From positions 8,806,735-8,870,734 of the forward strand of contig NC_086253.1 of assembly GCF_021018805.1 (NCBI RefSeq): a stretch of 64,000 bases of DNA, in the 5' to 3' direction. This document shows positions 61,301-64,000 of this stretch, in pieces. The number at the start of each line of letters is the position of its first letter. The stretch's first letter is position 1. The stretch comes from Prinia subflava (taxonomy: Eukaryota > Chordata > Aves > Passeriformes > Cisticolidae). The translations under genes and the position numbers were made by a program. A model generated the notes under the pieces. That model was not told where the DNA came from and searched no databases. It saw nothing but the letters and a program-made list of their open reading frames with translations.

Positions 61301-64000
61301 AAAATTCAGCAATTGTAAAGCTTACCTTGTAAGACAATAAACGTCTGTCATCCTTATCCAGGATAAAGCCATCAGCTAGATCATCAGCTGACATGTGGCT
61401 GGGTCTCTTTTTACTTGTCTCTTCATCTATTCCACGCATTCGAAGTAATCGATCTGCCTGTGTTTCACAAGAAATACCACATACACACTTGAGATATTTA
61501 GATCAATCAGGTAACTACACCAAAACAGAAGACCTCTCAAATACTACAGCTAAGAAAACACAAGGAAAACTGGTTCATTTGGATTACTCAAAAAGTTGGT
61601 GAAAAGAAAAAACCTGGGAATCTGAGGAATTATGGGCAAAAGAATATCTTTTTTTTTGTAAGGAGTACAGTCTGGTAAGAGAATACAGTCAATTGGATTT
61701 GCTTATTTAAAAGGCTTTAAAACTGGGTTAACCAGAAGCATTGTGTTCTCTTATTTTAAAATTTATCTCTTTTGCTTATGGGACATCATTACTTGAAAAT
61801 AAAAGTGTCTCAAGTGTTTCAGGATCCTGCAGTGTCTATCTGTTTGGTGCACATGTAACAAGCTTGTAGTGAACACAAACATAGCCTAAGATTTTTGGGA
61901 TACAGACTGAGCATCACACTCTAAGATGGTAAGAGCAGAAAAGAAAAAAGTCTCTGTTGTGCTTATTAAATACTGAGCTGCTCTGATGTAATCTGAAGGG
62001 ACTGAATTCCCTACAGTGCTCAATGTATTCTTAGTATACCAAAACAAAAAGAAAAAAAGAATGAAGCATTTACCAAATTATTCCATCTTCCCATAAGACT
62101 CAGCACTCCATGTAATAGAAATAGCATGCAACATTTCCCAAGACATTCCTATCCCTCTGCACAGCAAAGTTATGCACATGCTACCACTGAAAGGCTCTTG
62201 CAACAGAAGAAAAAAAAATTACTTGCCCAGTGTATTAATTCAACTGCTGTGCAAATGATACTCCACTAACTTAGAAGCACCCCTCAACTCTGAATAATTT
62301 AAAACATTTAAAGGCAAATCACAGTGACATTACATTTTTGTTGAAGGAAGATTGACTTATCTCATAAACCTCCACAGTCACATACTAGACCTATGGGTTT
62401 TTTTGGTTTTGTTTTAATATCAGATTACAAACACAAACAGAAGATTTCCTGAATTCACCCTCTGACTAATTGCAGTTCAGTACAGCCACTTACAATCTAA
62501 GGTCAAGCAATGAATTTAAGCAGTCATTCCCAAAGGACAGGCCCCAAACAATCTCAGCCATAAATGGAATACCTCGAGCTTCTGGAGTCGGGCCTGCTCC
62601 TCTTTGGCCAATTCTTCTTCTGTCTTCAGCCTTTCTGAAGGTTTTGCTTTCATCTCAAATCCAAGTTCTCGAACAATCATATCATATTCATCAGGCTAAA
62701 GAAATATTTATGCAACTGTTTATTATCTTAATTTCATTATTCTGCTTTGCAGCCATCCCTCTGCCAGACTAACAGCTAAGAAATCAGACTGTTAAGATAA
62801 AAGGAAAAGACTGCTTCCAAAGCAAGCTGTAAGAACACTTTACTCAGAATTAAGACAAAGAGAAATTCTCTTGGAATCTCCCCCTTCCTTACTTAAGTTA
62901 TTCACAACTGAAAAATTTAAAAAGTATCTTAAATAATAACTGGATTACTTATTACTTAAAAACTCCTTCAAATATTGTTTATTAACAAAACACAGCCAGA
63001 ATTAATAAATGAATAAATTTACCATGTCACATGAGATAAGTCTTTGCTAGTTCCACTGCATAGAAGTCTAGCTTAAAGAAAATAGGAAGGGATGCTGATA
63101 TTCAGTGAGCTTCAACATGCCATGGAGCAACTTAAACCCAAAAATCAATACACCAAAAGATGAACTTTTGGTCCAGTATCTTCTGTTGTATTTTGAGATC
63201 AGTTTTAATGCAAGACTGAACTAATTAACTGAGGTTATAAAATCTGGATTCTACTGCAAAACAATATGGAAATGCACAATGTTCAGCAAGATAATACACA
63301 TTTCTAGAATAAAAATTAAAAAACTCAATACAATGCCTACTCTTAGATTTAAAAGTTTATTTCTCTTAGTATAGAATACATATGATAGAAAAAGCATGAG
63401 ACCATAAGATATCTACTCAAAAGTAAATTATTTTCCTTCTCTTTTTGCAAGGGACAGAGTCCAATTTCTACAAGGAAATATCTCTTGTCAAGTACAAGTC
63501 ATTTCATCAAAGGAACACTCCAAAGGCACTCAAAGTAAGTCAGTGTTCCCAACAATTTTAATTCTCCAAGAAAATTTATTTGTCCTACAAATAGGCTGTA
63601 GTCAAGAATGTTGTGCAATATGTAACCTCCCTCTCACTTGATAACTAAAGAAAAGCAATAACTACTGAAAATCAGAGAAATCATACAAAACCCTATATTC
63701 CTCCAACTAAGCAGACTGCCCTAAAACTGTAGCACTCCTTCAATGTGAATGGCAGCAAATGTTTTTGTTTTGAAGTTATGAACTTGGCCTTACACTTCAC
63801 CCACTACAAGTCAAAACTACAAGTTACTAGAACCAAGAAAATCAGTCTAGTCAAAACCTCACCTTGGGTTTTTCTACCTCTTTGTCCTTTTTCTCTGACT
63901 TTGGGGTTTTGCGGGCAATAAGGGTTTGGATTTCCTTCCAGTCTTTGTCAAGTTTTTCTGTCAGTTCTAAGGCACTTTCTCGCCGACTTTGCCTCTCTTG
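46283..64000 (-). CDS. NOP14: NOP14, nucleolar small-subunit processome protein, C-terminal ~665 residues (5' end outside the window)
   Basis: NOP14 is a conserved nucleolar protein of the 90S pre-ribosome, needed for 18S rRNA maturation and 40S assembly; in yeast it partners Noc4, Utp14 and Emg1. Fourteen exons on the minus strand join without frame conflict: 63863-64000 (partial), 62573-62695, 61326-61457, 59870-60182, 58443-58573, 58143-58228, 56424-56559, 54481-54582, 53543-53696, 49340-49499, 48858-49005, 47820-47938, 46728-46883 and 46283-46382. Together they give 1,998 nt, or 665 codons plus stop. Visible regions in order are a charged coiled segment, MSADDLADGF, an acidic Glu tract, a helical-repeat-like core rich in Leu (RIQKCNHPSL, LCQMFPEAASDSIKF, FPTSDFWHPVVTP, LFLEYVSLSRRF) and a basic C-terminus (RKRKVKEL, KRKKWKN) suited to nucleolar retention. 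The start codon lies beyond position 64,000. Confidence 0.97.
46728..46883 (-). CDS. NOP14: NOP14 penultimate exon
   Basis: 156 nt, acceptor CTTATTTCAG and donor AGAG|GTAACG. It reads LEFGRKQAGSKKEQERKQL then IQRHKSELKGAIREIRKDN and QYLARMQLSEIMER. A basic, helical C-terminal region strongly conserved with human. Confidence 0.96.
47820..47938 (-). CDS. NOP14: NOP14 exon
   Basis: 119 nt, acceptor GCATTTTCAG and donor AGT|GTAAGT. It reads EWYHSSLKELENKVKHYTP then LICEKKKPVPLKQYTPKIV. The motif CEKxKPVPLKxxTPxxVKV is conserved. It exits after two bases of a Val codon. Confidence 0.94.
48858..49005 (-). CDS. NOP14: NOP14 exon
   Basis: 148 nt, acceptor ACATTAACAG and donor CAG|GTATGT. It reads RLSCLALCFDLIKKCAALYE then SLPSFHEIMHPVRILLTQH (human: RLSCLAVGLALLKRC...SLPSFHAIMGPLQALLTDH). 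Confidence 0.95.
49340..49499 (-). CDS. NOP14: NOP14 exon
   Basis: 160 nt, acceptor TTGGTTTTTTAG and donor CCAG|GTATGT. It reads GYTVVHPFTPVGKNLELLL and ends KEASRTEINHT. More diverged than its neighbours, but it keeps VHPF..xGKNxELL. Confidence 0.93.
49500..53542 (-). other. NOP14: Large NOP14 intron (4 kb)
   Basis: Dominated in its low-coordinate third by the CR1 segment at 49690-51050. The rest is AT-rich with no recognised element. Confidence 0.75.
49690..51050 (+). mobile_element. CR1 LINE, ORF2 reverse-transcriptase segment, decayed
   Basis: About 1.36 kb in sense orientation, corresponding to the second half of CR1 ORF2. Remnants include the palm motif region (ATCTACCTGGATTTGTACAA, IYLDLYKAFDT), CAAGCTTGCAGGTGACACC at the place of the catalytic Ala-Asp-Asp box, and CTTGCAGCCCAGAAAGCCAA. 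The box now reads AGDT, so the first catalytic Asp is lost, and the frame is broken by several stops and indels. It is inside a 4 kb NOP14 intron, antisense to the gene. Confidence 0.85.
53543..53696 (-). CDS. NOP14: NOP14 exon
   Basis: 154 nt, acceptor ATTTCTTTCAG and donor CAGG|GTGAGT. It reads CRITTLQDVIKGLFICCLF then LEYVSLSRRFVPELINFLL and GVLHISLPKNQAQ. Strongly conserved; it exits after one base of a Gly codon. Confidence 0.95.
54481..54582 (-). CDS. NOP14: NOP14 exon (102 nt)
   Basis: 34 codons, phase 0 at both ends, acceptor GTGCAATCAG and donor AAG|GTATGT. It reads LIYLKIVSLLFPTSDFWHP then VVTPAFMYMSQLLTK. Human has LIYLKITGLLFPTSDFWHPVVTPALV. Confidence 0.95.
56424..56559 (-). CDS. 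NOP14: NOP14 exon
   Basis: 136 nt, acceptor TTGTTAATAG and donor ACG|GTAACA. It reads PLYNLCQMFPEAASDSIKF then ILRDAAHDLGEVIEVKGRA and AFPGLDT, matching human LCQMFPESASDAIKFVLRDA. Confidence 0.95.
57370..57690 (-). mobile_element. CR1 LINE 3' fragment
   Basis: GGAAGGGACCTCTGGAGATG and AGCCCCCTACTCAAAGCATG are reverse-complement CR1 3' sequence, with TTGTCCTTTGC further in. Diverged copy in a NOP14 intron. Confidence 0.8.
58143..58228 (-). CDS. NOP14: NOP14 exon
   Basis: 86 nt, acceptor CTTCTTACAG and donor CCT|GTAAGT. It reads KLFGFLLEYVGELATLDL then PELRAIDKLV and leaves two bases of a Leu codon. Human has KLFGFLLEYVGDLATDDPP here. Found by frame continuity. Confidence 0.93.
58443..58573 (-). 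CDS. NOP14: NOP14 exon
   Basis: 131 nt, acceptor TATTTTCTAG and donor GAA|GTATGT. After a split Val codon it reads PESYETFKSLLTGRTIEQQ then LIILERIQKCNHPSLAVGN and KAKLE, nearly identical in pattern to human. Confidence 0.96.
59870..60182 (-). CDS. NOP14: NOP14 exon with acidic tract
   Basis: 313 nt, acceptor CTATGGACAG and donor GCTG|GTAAGC. It begins DGKINIENEEEKEEEE, is dominated by Glu/Asp with Ser (DSHSDLESDLESEEE), and ends SELPYTFA. The acidic stretch is longer and more uniform in Glu than in human NOP14 as I recall it. On the DNA it is a GAA/GAG-rich purine run (TTC/CTC on the + strand, about 60,060-60,170), which produces spurious long open frames in several other frames. Confidence 0.94.
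60940..61265 (+). mobile_element. CR1 LINE fragment
   Basis: Sense CR1 3' region: CCACCAAGACTACTGGGGGC, ATTCAGCCTGGATATT and GAGGTTGGACTAAATGTC. It ends about 60 bp before the NOP14 exon at 61326. Confidence 0.8.
61326..61457 (-). CDS. NOP14: NOP14 exon
   Basis: 132 nt, phase 0 at both ends, acceptor GAAACACAG and donor AAG|GTAAGC. It reads ADRLLRMRGIDEETSKKR then PSHMSADDLADGFILDKDD and RRLLSYK, close to human KHMSADDLNDGFVLDKDDRRLLSYK. Confidence 0.96.
62573..62695 (-). CDS. NOP14: NOP14 exon
   Basis: 123 nt, phase 0 at both ends, acceptor TTTCTTTAG and donor GAG|GTATTC. It starts PDEYDMIVRELGFEMKAKP and ends AKEEQARLQKLE, a highly conserved charged segment. Confidence 0.95.
63863..64000 (-). 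CDS. NOP14: NOP14 exon (cut by the window edge)
   Basis: 46 in-frame codons run from the edge to the donor AAG|GTGAGG. They read QERQSRRESALELTEKLDKD then WKEIQTLIARKTPKSEKKD, matching human NOP14 around residue 210. The exon continues outside the window. Confidence 0.95.

Overview
The window is vertebrate nuclear DNA, most likely from a bird. The genes are split into short exons with GT-AG introns, and the introns are AT-rich. The interspersed repeats I can recognise are all CR1 LINE fragments, one of which ends in the ATTCTATG-type tail usual for bird CR1. Gene order and orientation (ADD1 forward, MFSD10 reverse, NOP14 reverse) match human 4p16.3. No bacterial, phage, CRISPR or viral feature was found.

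Region 1 (1 to about 18,960, + strand) is the 3' half of ADD1 (alpha-adducin). It has seven exons that match or extend the known protein, then a roughly 2.1 kb 3' UTR. Three exons look alternative: a 93-nt exon (31 aa) at 4229-4321, a 375-nt open exon with matching phases at 11077-11451, and a 34-nt exon at 13024-13057 that stops translation before the basic MARCKS-like tail. The 375-nt exon (125 aa) is the most interesting item here, because I do not know it from the usual ADD1 isoforms.

Region 2 (about 18,990-41,130, - strand) is the complete coding sequence of MFSD10, a 12-transmembrane major facilitator transporter. It has twelve coding exons and an inferred protein of 461 aa. It lies tail-to-tail with ADD1, and the two sets of poly(A) signals are only 47 to about 390 bp apart. 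Its 5' end runs into a CpG island at about 40.3-41.13 kb.

Region 3 (41.13-46.08 kb) is intergenic. It holds a long T/G tract, an A/C tract and a CR1 fragment. Strong splice donors on the + strand at the edges of the CpG island suggest a divergent non-coding transcript, as at human MFSD10/NOP14-AS1.

Region 4 (46.08-64.0 kb, - strand) holds the last fourteen coding exons of NOP14, a small-subunit processome factor, covering about the last 665 residues. The N-terminal part lies beyond the right edge. One NOP14 intron contains a 1.36 kb decayed CR1 reverse-transcriptase segment.

The three genes do not form a pathway: membrane skeleton, membrane transport and ribosome assembly. They share only a conserved neighbourhood. 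All exon limits were read by eye from splice consensus, phase continuity and remembered family sequence. No alignment or search was run.
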